A stretch of DNA of 14,983 bases from Spirochaetales bacterium (GTDB lineage Bacteria; Spirochaetota; Spirochaetia; SZUA-6; DRHE01), in the NCBI GenBank assembly GCA_016935715.1, contig JAFGQJ010000255.1, positions 1-14,983 of the forward strand, written 5' to 3'. Under the pieces are notes generated by a model. It worked only from the letters and a program-made list of their open reading frames with translations, was not told the origin of the DNA and did not search any database. This document shows, one piece after another, positions 14,621 to 14,983 of the stretch (the first letter of the stretch is position 1; every line of letters starts with the position of its first letter). Both the position numbers and the translations under genes were made by a program.

Positions 14621-14983
14621 ATGGGTACAGCAGTAGCAGTCCACATCAAGGACGTGGAGGCGATAAAACGGGATCCGCCGCGGGTTTCGTGGATACTGGT
14701 ATCGGAAAAAACGGTCGGTGCCAAAAATCTGGCGGTGGGGATCAACGAGACCGCCCCGGGCAGCATGGTGCCGGAGCACGAGCACGGTGCCGAGGAAGAG
14801 GTGATGCTCTTCGTCTCCGGAAGGGGAAAATTCGTCACCGAGGAACAGGAGATCCCCCTGGAGCCCGGAGTTTGCGTCTACAACCCGCCGGGGGGCAAGC
14901 ACAAGATCGTCAACACCGGCGACGAGGTCCTGAGATTCATCTGGATCTATTCGCCACAGTTGCCCAGCCACAGGAAGCAATAG
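14621..14983 (+). CDS. Small single-domain cupin
   Basis: A 120-residue single cupin_2 domain whose stop codon is the last codon of the window. Cupin motif 1 is G47-x5-HEH (H53, H55) with E60 and G67; motif 2 is PPGGKHKIVN with H94. The three-His-one-Glu metal set is therefore complete. ATG 14621 is chosen over the in-frame ATG 14594 because AAGGAGG (14609-14615) sits 5 bases before it. Small cupins of this kind serve as sugar or sugar-acid isomerases, epimerases, dioxygenases or ligand-binding proteins, so the reaction cannot be named. It begins 39 bases after the SDR gene and is likely the last visible gene of that operon; more genes may follow beyond the window. Confidence 0.9.
   Translation: MGTAVAVHIKDVEAIKRDPPRVSWILVSEKTVGAKNLAVGINETAPGSMVPEHEHGAEEEVMLFVSGRGKFVTEEQEIPLEPGVCVYNPPGGKHKIVNTGDEVLRFIWIYSPQLPSHRKQ

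Overview
The window reads as chromosomal DNA from a GC-rich bacterium, probably a free-living or anaerobic spirochaete. The hint is the solute-binding protein, whose signal peptide runs into AEGQTEGAAA, a mature N-terminus often seen in Spirochaetota binding proteins. This is inference; there is no rRNA or other marker. All fourteen recognisable genes lie on the + strand and are tightly packed. No tRNA, IS element or CRISPR array was seen.

Layout. (1) 1-1762: the C-terminal half of an RND efflux pump, cut by the window edge, with a small PII-like protein gene overlapping its end. (2) 1809-4850: a strong sigma70-type promoter with a perfect inverted repeat at the predicted transcription start, then a TRAP transporter (binding protein, small and large membrane subunits). 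A long intercistronic hairpin separates the binding-protein gene from the membrane genes. (3) 4879-6492: kduI and kduD, the isomerase and dehydrogenase that turn 5-keto-4-deoxyuronate into 2-keto-3-deoxygluconate. (4) 6590-8329: an IclR-family regulator and an NAD-dependent epimerase/dehydratase-type SDR. (5) 8486-9565: a Gfo/Idh/MocA oxidoreductase with its own AT-rich promoter. (6) 9688-14983: a GntR/FCD regulator heading a near-gapless run of RraA-like aldolase, Ldh2/AllD-type dehydrogenase, aldehyde:ferredoxin oxidoreductase (AOR) family enzyme, SDR dehydrogenase and cupin.

Working together (inference): the TRAP system probably imports a uronate or unsaturated uronate released from a polyuronide such as pectin or a glycosaminoglycan, and KduI/KduD process it. 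KDG kinase and KDPG aldolase would have to be encoded elsewhere. The second module has no textbook pathway that I recognise. It joins an HMG/oxaloacetate-type aldolase, an Ldh2-family enzyme lacking the usual active-site residues, and a W/Mo-pterin AOR under one GntR regulator. A 20-base AT-rich motif is shared by the gntR leader and the oxidoreductase leader, which suggests the two are co-regulated.

No gene-free stretch exceeds 300 bases. The longest gaps (1763-1933, 8330-8485, 9566-9687, 2948-3048) hold the promoters, repeats and hairpin listed.
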